Assembly (NCBI GenBank): GCA_015067025.1
Contig: SVNC01000005.1
Span: 108,649-172,648, forward strand
Direction: 5' to 3'
DNA length: 64,000 nt
Source of the DNA: Oscillospiraceae bacterium
GTDB lineage: Bacteria; Bacillota; Clostridia; Oscillospirales; Ruminococcaceae
Shown: one piece after another, positions 17,108 through 25,689 of the stretch
Position numbering within the stretch: position 1 is the first letter of the stretch
Layout of the letters: each line of letters opens with the position of its first letter
Position numbers and translations under genes: made by a program
The notes under the pieces: model-generated
The model's database searches: none
The model's input: the letters and a program-made list of their open reading frames with translations, nothing else
What the model was told of the DNA's origin: nothing

Positions 17108-17123
17108 TGTTGTAAATGCAACA
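17108..17123. promoter_or_regulatory. CRP-spaced palindrome, likely operator
   Basis: TGTTG-N6-CAACA has exactly the half-site length and 6-bp spacing of CRP-family operators (TGTGA-N6-TCACA). It lies between the -10 box and the start of the Crp/Fnr gene, so negative autoregulation is likely (inference). Confidence 0.5.
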
Positions 17124-17137
17124 GACTTGTTATAAAT

Positions 17138-17166
17138 ATTATAGTATAATGATAACAGAAAGTCAA
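17138..17166 (-). promoter_or_regulatory. Sigma-A-type promoter for the Crp/Fnr gene
   Basis: Minus strand TTGACT (17166-17161), 17-nt spacer, TATAAT (17143-17138). Confidence 0.75.
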
Positions 17167-17200
17167 CAAGCTTTCAGAAATTATAAAAGGAGAAATCATT

Positions 17201-17893
17201 ATGATAAGAAAGATAATAAAGATAGACGAGGAAAAATGTAACGGATGCGGACTTTGTGCAAAGGCTTGTCACGAAGGTGCAATAGAAATGGTTGATGGAA
17301 AGGCAAAGCTCACTCGAGAGGATTATTGCGACGGGTTAGGAGATTGCTTGCCCGCCTGCCCCACAAATGCCATTACCTTTGAGGAAAGGGAAGCACCTGC
17401 TTATGATGAAGCGGCAGTCCTTGCGGCAAAGCAGAAAAAATCAGAAGGGAAGCTTCCTTGCGGATGTCCCGGTATGAATGTAAAGGCGATAAAGAGGGAC
17501 TCTGTTCAGACAGTAGCAACTCCCGTTACAAGTCAGCTTACACAATGGCCTGTACAGATAAAGCTTGTACCGATAAATGCACCCTATTTTGATAATGCAA
17601 ACCTGCTTGTAGCGGCTGATTGTACAGCCTTCGCCTACGGAAATTTCCATAATGAGTTTATCAGAAATCATGTCACACTTATCGGTTGCCCAAAGCTTGA
17701 TGAAGGCGATTATGCCGAAAAGCTTACCGCGATAATTGCAAACAATAACATAAAAAGCGTTACTATTGCTCGTATGGAAGTTCCTTGCTGCGGTGGAATT
17801 GAAAACGCTGTAAAGCGTGCATTACAGGCAAGCGGAAAGTTCATCCCTTGGCGTGTGGTGACGATTTCTACAGATGGAAGGATTCTTGATTGA
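17201..17893 (+). CDS. 4Fe-4S dicluster ferredoxin-like protein
   Basis: A 230-residue protein. The N-terminus holds two ferredoxin clusters: C-NG-C-GL-C-AKA-C (about 13-23), then C-DGLGD-C-LPA-C-P (about 44-54). A later C-G-C-P (about 87-90) and a conserved C-terminal MEVPCCGG hint at further metal or thiol chemistry. Such proteins transfer electrons, and a Crp/Fnr gene divergent from this family is often found near hydroxylamine reductase (Hcp). No hcp gene is present here. The ribosome site AAAGGAG is strong. A terminator follows at 17985. Confidence 0.82.
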   Translation: MIRKIIKIDEEKCNGCGLCAKACHEGAIEMVDGKAKLTREDYCDGLGDCLPACPTNAITFEEREAPAYDEAAVLAAKQKKSEGKLPCGCPGMNVKAIKRDSVQTVATPVTSQLTQWPVQIKLVPINAPYFDNANLLVAADCTAFAYGNFHNEFIRNHVTLIGCPKLDEGDYAEKLTAIIANNNIKSVTIARMEVPCCGGIENAVKRALQASGKFIPWRVVTISTDGRILD

Positions 17894-17984
17894 ATATGAA
17901 TGAAAAAGCATGCAAGTATAAAGACGTATAGTGATATATAAGCAATAACAAACATCATATAAATTTAATACAGCGGATTATGTA

Positions 17985-18026
17985 AACAGGCACATGAAAG
18001 GAAATACCCATGTGCCTGTTTTTTTA
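17985..18026 (+). terminator. Rho-independent terminator
   Basis: A 12-bp stem, AACAGGCACATG / CATGTGCCTGTT (17985-17996 and 18009-18020), followed by TTTTTT. Confidence 0.85.
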
Positions 18027-18084
18027 GTTCTATTGATGAATTTTCGTGTTGTGAATTCTTTGTAAGAAACGAAATAGCATTATT

Positions 18085-19692
18085 TTATCCCTCAATCACC
18101 ATAACCATAGGCGGTGTACAGTTTTTGTTATAAAAATCACCCTTTTCCATGGCTATTTTCATAACTGCCATAGGAAAAGCATAGCAACTGTATTTTCTGC
18201 ATTCTGCTATACGGCTTTCAAGGTGCTTAGGGACTTTGTATTTCATCTCAGGCATTATTTCACGGAGAAGTGGCTCGAACATGTCCGCAAATTCATGGAT
18301 TTTCTGTATGAGCAGTTTTTCTATTTCATCATATTTCTGCTTTGAAATTACGGGAATATCAAGCTGAGGAATATTGTTTTCCATACGCAGTATACCACAT
18401 TCCGCAAGATAAGGTATTCTTTCAAGATATATAGGGTCAAGTCCTGTATAGTTGAACGGAATACCCTTGTAAATAATATACAGCATTTTCATGAATATCT
18501 CATCGCTGAGCAGAGTATCTCCATGCTGATATTTGTTAAGGTCGGGTTGTGCATCATAGATATGCAGGTCAACGGACTTTGAACTGAAAAAGTTTTCCTC
18601 GTATGAACGTCTTTCTCCGCCATAGCAGTATTTTAAAAATCTGTAATTTTCAAAATCAAAGTCAAGAGGATATCTATTTCCTAACGCGATCCACTTTCCG
18701 CCGTTGGGACGGAGGGGATATTCTTCCTTTGATGGGACTATACGCTGTACCGCCTGATAGACGCCGTTAGAGAACAGGTGCAGTAAGAAGAAATATTCCA
18801 GCTTACGTTGTTCACTTTCTTTGAGTTGTAAGTCTTTGATACGCTCTTTTACTTCTGTAATAAATTCGCTTATTAAGTTCCAGATAGTATTGTAATGTTT
18901 TTCTGAAAACTCAATCTGCACATCAAGACTTTTTAATATTTGTTCGGGAGTTGCAATCATAAAATCCGTAAAGACCTTATCTCCCTTTTTCTGCATAAGC
19001 TCCGATTTTACAAGGTCATTGACAGCATTTTCAATATATGCCGTCGGGACACCGAGAGCAAGGGCAATTTCTACGCAGGTAACAGGCTTTTCATAAGCGG
19101 CGATGAGAATATTTTGCTTTAAAATATCGCCTTCAGTCAGGGAAAAAGGCTCGTTGTTGAGTCCCGCACAGCCGTTGATGGTAACCTGAAGCTGTTCGGG
19201 CTGATAGCTTTGTTTTTCGTAACGTTCCATAGAGTTAAATCCTTTCCGTATCTGCTCTCTGCCTGTGGACAGTCTTGACAGCACTGTGCCTTTCGGAATA
19301 CCGAGCTTAACCGCAATGCTTTGAACCTTTTCTCCGTTAAGATAGTGGCGGACAATAACCTCACGATACTTTCCTGAAAGATATGCAACCTCACGGCGTA
19401 TTTCGTCGGCACTCGGCATATCTGCCTGTTCTTCCTCAAAGTCGGGTATATCCTCTGTAATAAGGTTGATGCTCACCGTAGGAAGCTTATACTTACGCCT
19501 TAGCATATCGTAGTACTTGTGATTAAGTACCCCCGACAGCCACTTTTTTATATCCTTTATCTCATTCGGATATTTCAAAGCGGCAAGCAGCGTTTCGCTG
19601 GTCAGATCCTCTGCATCCTCAAAGTTTCCGCATTTCTTAAGTGCAGCAGAAAACAGATAATTCATAATGTTTTCAATGTCGTTTATGTGCAT
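18085..19692 (-). CDS. ECF-type sigma factor with winged-helix and long C-terminal extension
   Basis: 535 residues from the ATG behind AAAGAGGTG. The frame extends 9 codons further to a GTG inside that leader. Residues about 5-70 are sigma-2 (NFEDAEDLTSETLLAALKYP) and about 95-153 are sigma-4 (GEKVQSIAVKLGIPKGTVLS). After a short linker a third helix-turn-helix follows at about 190-245 (EKPVTCVEIALALGVPTAYI). Then comes a roughly 280-residue domain I do not recognise, with no membrane helix. Ordinary ECF factors are near 180 residues. The extension probably senses a signal or replaces an anti-sigma factor. Confidence 0.85.
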   Translation of the reverse strand: MHINDIENIMNYLFSAALKKCGNFEDAEDLTSETLLAALKYPNEIKDIKKWLSGVLNHKYYDMLRRKYKLPTVSINLITEDIPDFEEEQADMPSADEIRREVAYLSGKYREVIVRHYLNGEKVQSIAVKLGIPKGTVLSRLSTGREQIRKGFNSMERYEKQSYQPEQLQVTINGCAGLNNEPFSLTEGDILKQNILIAAYEKPVTCVEIALALGVPTAYIENAVNDLVKSELMQKKGDKVFTDFMIATPEQILKSLDVQIEFSEKHYNTIWNLISEFITEVKERIKDLQLKESEQRKLEYFFLLHLFSNGVYQAVQRIVPSKEEYPLRPNGGKWIALGNRYPLDFDFENYRFLKYCYGGERRSYEENFFSSKSVDLHIYDAQPDLNKYQHGDTLLSDEIFMKMLYIIYKGIPFNYTGLDPIYLERIPYLAECGILRMENNIPQLDIPVISKQKYDEIEKLLIQKIHEFADMFEPLLREIMPEMKYKVPKHLESRIAECRKYSCYAFPMAVMKIAMEKGDFYNKNCTPPMVMVIEG

Positions 19693-19786
19693 AGTACACC
19701 TCTTTTTGAAAGCTTTCACTTATAAGTCGCAGTTTTTTGGTTTGATTCGGTATTTTTATGATAATATTTTTTGGGGCTTATGTCAA

Positions 19787-19822
19787 GAAAAACGCACAGC
19801 AGAGAAATCTGCTGTGCGTTTA
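19787..19822 (-). terminator. Hairpin terminator for the 19836 gene
   Basis: A 13-bp stem, AACGCACAGCAGA / TCTGCTGTGCGTT, read on the minus strand and followed by TTTCTTG. Confidence 0.75.
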
Positions 19823-19835
19823 AGTTAAATAAGCC

Positions 19836-20753
19836 TTATTTTTCATACCCTTTCAGATAAAGCATATACTTGATAGTAAGAATCGACTGCCAACGATGTT
19901 CGCTTACATGAAACTCAGTGTAATCCGTCCACCATTTCCAAGGAACGTCAAAGCCGCCGTCAGTTCTTTGTGACGCCTTTATAAATTCACATTCATACTG
20001 GGCGATTTCCGCATTATCTTCATAAAACATACTGTCAGGTGTAATGCTGTAATCGGAAGGTCTTGTAACATATTCAACCGCCCATTTTTCTGTATCGGGG
20101 CAGATTGTAAGCTTTACACTCTCACGAAGTCCTGCTCTGAAGCGTTCAAGCATATCCTCGCTAATTATCGTTTCACCGTCAAGCGCATTATAAAGTCTGA
20201 TAAAGCACGCAATATCATGATTATCATTTATGGGAGCAGATGAAACAAACCATTCCACCGCTTCTTTTGCAATTTTCAATCCCTTTTCATAAATTGCAGA
20301 ATTTGCATCAGCGTAAGAGATAATAAACGCCGCAAGTGCCGCCGTAGGATTGTAGCTTATGCTATCGCTTTTTTCGTTGTATTCCCACCATATTGCGTGG
20401 GGATAATCGTTGTTTGACGGAATTGTATTAAGCCATTGACCATGCTCAACATCGAAATGCTCGCCGCTTTCAAGATAGCGAAGTATGCCCTTTACTATCG
20501 AGTAATCTTTATCGGCAAGTCCTATCTCTCTGATAGTTTCCGTTGCAGACCATACACCCATGGGAAGTGAATTCGGATTGAGATTATCAGCCTCTAACCC
20601 GTTTCCGAAGCCGCCGTCCTCATTCTGATAAAAGCTCAATGCATTGAGCACAGCTTCCTTGCTTCCGTTTTCAAAATGATACTGCCATTTTGCAAGCTCA
20701 AGTGGACGAGCGTTTTTGTAGATAAATTGCCTTGCTTTTTCCAGTGTGTTCAT
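19836..20753 (-). CDS. Alpha/alpha-toroid (prenyltransferase/squalene oxidase repeat-like) protein
   Basis: 305 residues from an ATG with AGGAGG 9 nt upstream. N- and C-terminal segments carry the QNEDGGFG and QRTDGGFDVPW motifs (about 42-49 and 265-275) that mark helical toroid repeats of the prenyltransferase / terpene cyclase superfamily. Many such bacterial proteins are not terpene enzymes but unexplained helical-barrel proteins. The catalytic DxDD motif of squalene cyclases is not visible. It lies 71 nt downstream of an AraC gene on the same strand, which may regulate it. Confidence 0.65.
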   Translation of the reverse strand: MNTLEKARQFIYKNARPLELAKWQYHFENGSKEAVLNALSFYQNEDGGFGNGLEADNLNPNSLPMGVWSATETIREIGLADKDYSIVKGILRYLESGEHFDVEHGQWLNTIPSNNDYPHAIWWEYNEKSDSISYNPTAALAAFIISYADANSAIYEKGLKIAKEAVEWFVSSAPINDNHDIACFIRLYNALDGETIISEDMLERFRAGLRESVKLTICPDTEKWAVEYVTRPSDYSITPDSMFYEDNAEIAQYECEFIKASQRTDGGFDVPWKWWTDYTEFHVSEHRWQSILTIKYMLYLKGYEK

Positions 20754-20824
20754 ATAGTAACCCTCCTGTGTTTTTTTCTTTATAATAACACAAATAAAAG
20801 GATATGTATTGTAAAAATCCGACA

Positions 20825-21661
20825 TCATAAATCCTTGCGAGAGTATTCAACCGCCGCTTTCGGTGTCATAAGATGACGCTTTTTGAAGTCATTCAGCAGG
20901 TGTGCCTGGTCGCTGAATCCGTATTTATCCACCGCGTCAAGAATATTGAAACAGGGCGATAACGCAATGTCCTGCCATAAAAGCTGGTATCGTAGCAGTG
21001 AGGAAAAGGTTTTGGGTGAAACACCCATATTATAATTGAAAATACGTTCAAGCTGACGTTCGGAAACAGAGGTATAATCGCATATATCGGAGATTTTTGC
21101 TCTTCCGTTTGTTTCAAGCATATAATGGATTGCATTCATAAGATTATTATTTATGCGGTTGGTGCTTAGTTTTTTGAGCAATAATTTTTCCGTTATGACG
21201 ATTTTCCCGTCTAATGTCGGAACATCAAACAACAGCGGCTCAAGCTCAGCTTTAAGCTTACTGAAAAACTCCTCAACAGCAAATGCACTGTTTTTTCGTC
21301 CTGTAAAATCCTCCTCCGAGAAAAGGATGGCAGTCCACGCATAAAAGCGAACGGCAAAGGTTGCGGTAGTATCAGCAACTATTGTTCCGCCTGTTGGGTA
21401 GGAATGCTCATCAATTGTACATAAAAAGCCACTGTAATTATTTTTGGTGTAATTGATATCAAAGATAATATCCATACAAGTATCCGGAATGACAATTCCC
21501 GATGAAGCAGTATCAGACTGTGCCGAAACAGGTTTTTTTGTACCCCAGAAGCATCTTATATACGGTCGTAAAGCCTCGCAGGGAGTAATTTCGCAATAGG
21601 TGTCATTATCGGTAAAGGGTGTAGCAGTTATCGGACGGTACATATTGATAAGCCTGTGCAT
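20825..21661 (-). CDS. AraC-family regulator (DUF6597-type N-terminus)
   Basis: A 278-residue protein. The N-terminal ligand domain opens with the ALRPYIRCFWG motif and a conserved PDTCMDIIFD strand, as in regulators with a DUF6597 sensor. The C-terminal AraC DNA-binding domain (about 180-275) has KISDICDYTSVSERQLERIF and a second HTH ending in DFKKRHLMTPKAAV. The start is behind GAGGTGG. It is probably co-transcribed with the toroid gene. Confidence 0.88.
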   Translation of the reverse strand: MHRLINMYRPITATPFTDNDTYCEITPCEALRPYIRCFWGTKKPVSAQSDTASSGIVIPDTCMDIIFDINYTKNNYSGFLCTIDEHSYPTGGTIVADTTATFAVRFYAWTAILFSEEDFTGRKNSAFAVEEFFSKLKAELEPLLFDVPTLDGKIVITEKLLLKKLSTNRINNNLMNAIHYMLETNGRAKISDICDYTSVSERQLERIFNYNMGVSPKTFSSLLRYQLLWQDIALSPCFNILDAVDKYGFSDQAHLLNDFKKRHLMTPKAAVEYSRKDL

Positions 21662-21694
21662 TTTACCACCTCGCTTTTTTATTATAGTTTCCTA

Positions 21695-21735
21695 AAAAAA
21701 ACTCTCAAATGGCTTTACAAAGCCATTTGAGAGTA
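21695..21735 (-). terminator. Terminator after the tRNA cluster
   Basis: On the minus strand, a 15-bp stem CTCTCAAATGGCTTT / AAAGCCATTTGAGAG followed by TTTTTTT, directly after the last tRNA. Confidence 0.9.
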
Positions 21736-21742
21736 GTGTTGA

Positions 21743-21817
21743 TGGTGACCCGTACGGGAATCGAACCCATGATTCCGCCGTGAAAGGGCGATGTCTTAAC
21801 CGCTTGACCAACGGGCC
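21743..21817 (-). tRNA. tRNA-Glu (TTC), copy 1
   Basis: A 75-nt cloverleaf including an encoded CCA. The acceptor is GGCCCGT / ACGGGTC, the anticodon loop is CTTTCAC (anticodon TTC), and the T-arm has GGTTCGATTCC. It is identical to the copy at 21877. Confidence 0.95.
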
Positions 21818-21835
21818 GTATTTAATTTTTTTAAA

Positions 21836-21865
21836 ACAAAAACTGAAATGAATTGTCATTTCAGT
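21836..21865 (-). terminator. Terminator between the two tRNA-Glu copies
   Basis: AAAACTGAAATGA / TCATTTCAGTTTT stem on the minus strand followed by TGTTTT. Part of the transcription from the operon promoter may stop here. Confidence 0.7.
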
Positions 21866-21876
21866 TTTCGCTTTGT

Positions 21877-21951
21877 TGGTGACCCGTACGGGAATCGAAC
21901 CCATGATTCCGCCGTGAAAGGGCGATGTCTTAACCGCTTGACCAACGGGCC
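21877..21951 (-). tRNA. tRNA-Glu (TTC), copy 2
   Basis: A 75-nt sequence identical to copy 1, with encoded CCA and anticodon TTC. It is followed by its own terminator hairpin. Confidence 0.95.
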
Positions 21952-21966
21952 ATATTAAAAAGAGAA

Positions 21967-22043
21967 TGGTAGCGGCAGTCGGATTTGAACCAACGACACC
22001 CTGGGTATGAACCAAGTGCTCTAGCCAACTGAGCTATACCGCC
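21967..22043 (-). tRNA. tRNA-Met (CAT)
   Basis: A 77-nt cloverleaf with encoded CCA. The anticodon loop is TTCATAC, the T-loop is TTCAAAT, and the acceptor starts GGCGGTA. The D-arm and acceptor look like an elongator tRNA-Met rather than an initiator. Confidence 0.92.
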
Positions 22044-22085
22044 ATATTTCACTCTTTTTTTGTCGTTCTCTCAAACGACTTACTT

Positions 22086-22114
22086 ATTATATCACAATGA
22101 AGGTGGTTTGTCAA
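22086..22114 (-). promoter_or_regulatory. Strong promoter for the Met-Glu-Glu tRNA operon
   Basis: Minus strand consensus TTGACA (22114-22109), 17-nt spacer, TATAAT (22091-22086). The upstream AAAAAAAGTG is shared with the other tRNA operon promoter at 42042. Confidence 0.85.
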
Positions 22115-22157
22115 CACTTTTTTTAATTTTTTTAAAAATTTTTTAGTTTTAATAAAA

Positions 22158-22192
22158 AACAGCCCGATATATTATATATATCGGGCTGTTAG
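22158..22192. terminator. Hairpin terminator
   Basis: AACAGCCCGATATA / TATATCGGGCTGTT (22158-22171 and 22177-22190) directly after the AIM24-like gene, with a T-rich run on the minus strand. Confidence 0.85.
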
Positions 22193-22199
22193 TAAATTG

Positions 22200-22880
22200 T
22201 CAGCGGTTTGTAACGATAAAGGGAGCAACTGAAGAAGCAACTGCAGAGGCAGGCATTGTCTGAAGCCATACTCTACCGGGGCCTGTTACTCTTGTGTTGA
22301 AGAAGCCTTCGCCGCCAAAGAGCTTGTTTCCGATGCCCTTAACAGACTCAATATCAACGGAAACTGAAGCATCCATAGCCGCAAGATGACCTGTGTCAAG
22401 TAATAAGGACTGACCGGGTTGTAAATCATATGTAATAACAGAGCCGTCAATTTCAAGGAATACCATACCGTTACCTTCAAACTTCTGCATAATAAAGCCT
22501 TCACCGCCAAAGAAGCCTGCACCGAACTTGCGCTGGAAGTGAATACTTGTGCTTACAGTAGCTTCGCTTGCAAGGAATGCAGATTTCTGAGCAACTATTG
22601 TATTAGTGGGGCTTACGTTTATTGCAAGTATTTCACCCGGGAAGCTTGATGCAAATGCAATCTGACCAGGACCTCCCTCGGCTGTGTATATGTTTCTGAA
22701 CATAGATTCGCCTGAAAACATTCTTGACATAGCCTTACCGAAGCTGCCACCTGCGTTTGTGCTCATTGACATATTGGCTGTCATCCAGCTCATGCCACCC
22801 TTTTCTGTTATTACTGATTCTCCTGCGTCGACGTTGCATATTACAACGGGCAGGGGAGTACCTTTGATTTCGTACTGCAT
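22200..22880 (-). CDS. AIM24/TIGR00266 family protein
   Basis: A 226-residue, all-beta protein. Glycine-rich repeats (AEGGPGQIAFASSFPGEI, then GGEGFIMQKFEGNG, then GGEGFFNTRVTGPG) are the signature of the AIM24/TIGR00266 family. In that family proteins form trimeric beta-prism folds and bind membranes or lipids. The cellular role is unclear. There is no signal peptide. It is a single gene with an AGGAGG ribosome site. Confidence 0.9.
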   Translation of the reverse strand: MQYEIKGTPLPVVICNVDAGESVITEKGGMSWMTANMSMSTNAGGSFGKAMSRMFSGESMFRNIYTAEGGPGQIAFASSFPGEILAINVSPTNTIVAQKSAFLASEATVSTSIHFQRKFGAGFFGGEGFIMQKFEGNGMVFLEIDGSVITYDLQPGQSLLLDTGHLAAMDASVSVDIESVKGIGNKLFGGEGFFNTRVTGPGRVWLQTMPASAVASSVAPFIVTNR

Positions 22881-23090
22881 ATAAATTCCTCCTGAAAAAA
22901 TTTAGATAATTATATTACAATCATCTGGTAAAATTATACCATTTGTTTTTCATTATGTCAATAATTTAATAGTTTAATACGATTAACTTTAATGGATTTT
23001 ATCTAATACTATTGCCAAAATTACCGAAATGTGTTAAAATTAAAATATAAATTCAATAATCAGATTCATAATATGAAAGGAAAATGAGTT

Positions 23091-23933
23091 ATGAATATTA
23101 AAATAACAGCAGACAGTACCTGTGACTTATCTCCCGAGCTTGTAGAAAAATATGGCGTTGAAATACTCCCTCTTTATATCGTTAAGGAAGGTAAGAGCTA
23201 TAAGGATATGAAGGATATCGTACCTCAGGATATATTTGACCACGTAAACTCAGGCGGTGCAATTACAACAACGGCAGCTATAAATGCGGAAGAATATTCT
23301 GAATATTTCACGCCCTTAAGTGCACAGTATGATGCGGTTATTCATATTAATATCAGTTCAGAGTTTTCCAGCTGTCATCAGAATGCTCGTATCGCCGCAG
23401 AAGAATTCGATAACGTGTATATTGTAGACAGCCGAAACCTTTCCACCGGTAGCGGACACATAGTTGTTGAAGCAGCTATTATGGCGCAGAATGGTGCAAC
23501 TGCAGAAGAAATAGTAGAGGCAATGAATTCTCTTACGTCAAAAGTAGAAGCAAGCTTTGTGGTGGATAAGCTTGATTATCTCCGTAAGGGTGGCAGATGC
23601 TCCGCTTTGGCGGCTCTTGGTGCAAATCTTCTTTCTCTTCGTCCTTGTATTGAAGTAAAGGATGGTAAAATGGGAGTAGGTAAAAAATATCGTGGTAAAT
23701 TTGAAGCTTGTATAGAAAAGTATGTTGTAGAAAGGCTTGAAGGAAGAGACGATATTGTAACTGACAGAATTTTTATTACTCATACACCCTGTGATAAGGC
23801 TATTGTGGATGCGGTAAGAAAGGCAATTAAAAAGCATATGCAGTTTACAGAGATTATAGAAACCAGTGCCGGCTGCACAGTTTCAAGCCATTGCGGACCT
23901 AATACTCTTGGTATTCTCTTTATCAGAAAGTAA
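23091..23933 (+). CDS. DegV family fatty-acid-binding protein
   Basis: A 280-residue protein. The N-terminal strand ITADSTCDLSPEL and the segment VDSRNLSTGSGHIV carry the polar residues that hold the fatty-acid carboxylate in DegV/FakB proteins. The C-terminal ETSAGCTVSSHCGPNTLGIL is the family end signature. FakB proteins present fatty acids to the kinase FakA for phosphorylation, and no fakA gene is visible here. The small downstream gene begins 11 nt later. Confidence 0.93.
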   Translation: MNIKITADSTCDLSPELVEKYGVEILPLYIVKEGKSYKDMKDIVPQDIFDHVNSGGAITTTAAINAEEYSEYFTPLSAQYDAVIHINISSEFSSCHQNARIAAEEFDNVYIVDSRNLSTGSGHIVVEAAIMAQNGATAEEIVEAMNSLTSKVEASFVVDKLDYLRKGGRCSALAALGANLLSLRPCIEVKDGKMGVGKKYRGKFEACIEKYVVERLEGRDDIVTDRIFITHTPCDKAIVDAVRKAIKKHMQFTEIIETSAGCTVSSHCGPNTLGILFIRK

Positions 23934-23944
23934 GCAGGTTTACT

Positions 23945-24304
23945 ATGAAAAAGTGGTATGCCGAAGAATACGAGTTTTCAGTTGAAGTGACAGGCTTTTT
24001 AATGGGCGATAAAACAGAGAACTATTGTCGCAACGGAGAAGAGATTGGTGATATATATACCTGTACCTACGGTTGTCCTGTGAATAAGGACGGACAGGGA
24101 ATATGCAGTAAAGCGATGATGATGCTTTATCCTCTTATGGAAGCAATACGAAGCGGAGGAGATCTCACAAAGCTCGGCGGTGACGGCAAATATTCAAAAA
24201 CTGTCGTCTGTCCTGATGGATGCGTTGTTTTCCGTCTGACCGCAAAGCCCTTAGGGAACGAAAATTTCCATACAGGCGGATTTTGGAAGAGTCCGCAAAA
24301 CTGA
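23945..24304 (+). CDS. TIGR04076 family small protein
   Basis: A 119-residue protein with three cysteine pairs or single cysteines in conserved surroundings (CTYGCP, GQGICSKAM, CPDGCVVFR). The pattern and size match the TIGR04076 family of unknown function, which is frequent in Clostridia. The DegV gene upstream is probably in the same transcript. A hairpin terminator follows. Confidence 0.82.
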   Translation: MKKWYAEEYEFSVEVTGFLMGDKTENYCRNGEEIGDIYTCTYGCPVNKDGQGICSKAMMMLYPLMEAIRSGGDLTKLGGDGKYSKTVVCPDGCVVFRLTAKPLGNENFHTGGFWKSPQN

Positions 24305-24315
24305 AAAAGATAAAA

Positions 24316-24350
24316 CAAAAAGCAGTATCAATTGATACTGCTTTTTGTTA
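24316..24350. terminator. Bidirectional hairpin terminator
   Basis: CAAAAAGCAGTATC / GATACTGCTTTTTG between the convergent TIGR04076 and GH130 genes. T-runs flank it on both strands. Confidence 0.85.
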
Positions 24351-24364
24351 TGCATTATGGATGT

Positions 24365-25537
24365 TTATGATAAAAATTCAAGATTTCGTTTGATAAGCTC
24401 ACATCTCTGCTTTACGCAATCAACGCTACGAAGGGGATCTTTGGGAGTGTTGAAGGTATAATCCATCAGTTTTTCGATTGTTGTAGCAGCTACGTGTACT
24501 CTTGTATCAGAGGATGCGTAGTATATGTAAACATCACCGTTTTCTCTTACTATTGCACCGTTTGTAAAGCATACGTTTGATACGTCGCCGACTCTCTCGT
24601 TTCCGTGAGGAGCGATGAAAAGCCCTGAGGGAGAGGCGATAAGCTTCTTAGGATCATTTAAGTCTGTAGCAAAGATATAAATGACATATCTGAGACCTGC
24701 CGCTGTATTTCTTACACCGTGAGCAATGTGAATCCAGCCCTTGGGAGTTTTTATCGGAACTGCACCTGCACCGTTCTTAACTTCTGTAATGGTGTGATAC
24801 TGTCTGGGGGATATTACTACTTCTTCTGTGCAGATAACGGGGTTGTTGATATCTTCGCATAAGCCAAAGCAAACACCGCCGCCTGAGCCTGTCTGGATAA
24901 AGTCGTCCTGAGGACGAGTATAAAATGCATATTTGCCTTCTACAAATTCAGGGTGAAGTACAACGTTTCTCTGCTGAGGTGACTTTGATTTAAGGTTGGG
25001 GAGTCTTTCCCATGTCTTAAGATCCTTTGTTCTTACAATACCTGCCTGAGCTACTGCTGCAGAAAGGTCGTTTGAATCCTTATCCTTGCTTTCAGAACAG
25101 AATACACCGTATATCCATCCATCCTCGTGCTGAGTAAGACGCATATCGTATACGTTGGTCTCTTCGGGTTCTGTATCGGGGAGTTGTACGGGAAAGTCCC
25201 AGAATTTAAAGCCATCAACGGGGCTGTCGCTTTCTGCTACTGCAAAGAAGGACTTTCTGTCGTTGCCTTCAACTCTTGCAACGAGATAATATTTTCCGTT
25301 CAAGTAAATTGCACCGGAATTTAATACAGCGTTAATTCCGAGTCTTTCCATAAAGAAAGGGTTTGTTTCAGGGTTAAAGTCGTACTTCCAGATAACAGGA
25401 GCGTGTTCGGCTGTAAGTACGGGGTTTTCATAGCGATCATAAATACCGTTGTAGCAATCAGCTACCTTGTTTTTACGGGAGATAAGCTCTTCGTATTTTG
25501 TTATTACTGCGTTTTTGTTCTGTTCAAAAAGACTCAT
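24365..25537 (-). CDS. GH130 beta-mannosyl phosphorylase, likely mannosylglucose phosphorylase
   Basis: A 390-residue five-bladed beta-propeller. Family marks are [10 protein letters not shown] near the N-terminus, a YYLVARVEG strand, a [10 protein letters not shown] segment and [21 protein letters not shown] near the end. The length and overall pattern resemble the Ruminococcus albus enzyme RaMP1, which phosphorolyses 4-O-beta-mannosyl-glucose to mannose-1-phosphate and glucose. This resemblance is from memory, not an alignment. No signal peptide, so it acts inside the cell on imported mannan fragments. It has its own promoter at 25576-25604. Confidence 0.88.
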   Translation of the reverse strand: MSLFEQNKNAVITKYEELISRKNKVADCYNGIYDRYENPVLTAEHAPVIWKYDFNPETNPFFMERLGINAVLNSGAIYLNGKYYLVARVEGNDRKSFFAVAESDSPVDGFKFWDFPVQLPDTEPEETNVYDMRLTQHEDGWIYGVFCSESKDKDSNDLSAAVAQAGIVRTKDLKTWERLPNLKSKSPQQRNVVLHPEFVEGKYAFYTRPQDDFIQTGSGGGVCFGLCEDINNPVICTEEVVISPRQYHTITEVKNGAGAVPIKTPKGWIHIAHGVRNTAAGLRYVIYIFATDLNDPKKLIASPSGLFIAPHGNERVGDVSNVCFTNGAIVRENGDVYIYYASSDTRVHVAATTIEKLMDYTFNTPKDPLRSVDCVKQRCELIKRNLEFLS

Positions 25538-25575
25538 TTTTATCTTCCTCTTGTTTATTTTAATTTCATAAGGTT

Positions 25576-25604
25576 AGTATACATCACCCGAAAGCAAAAT
25601 GCAA
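25576..25604 (-). promoter_or_regulatory. Sigma-A-type promoter for the GH130 gene
   Basis: Minus strand TTGCAT (25604-25599), 17-nt spacer, TATACT (25581-25576). Confidence 0.65.
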
Positions 25605-25659
25605 TAGTTTTATTGAATTTAGTTAAAAACGCCTAAAAAGATTATTAAAATTAGCTAAA

Positions 25660-25688
25660 ACAAAACCCCGACAAGTGTCGGGGCTTTG
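25660..25688 (-). terminator. Rho-independent terminator
   Basis: A GCCCCGAC / GTCGGGG stem read on the minus strand, followed by TTTTGTTTT, just after the 25690 gene. Confidence 0.85.
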
Positions 25689-25689
25689 T

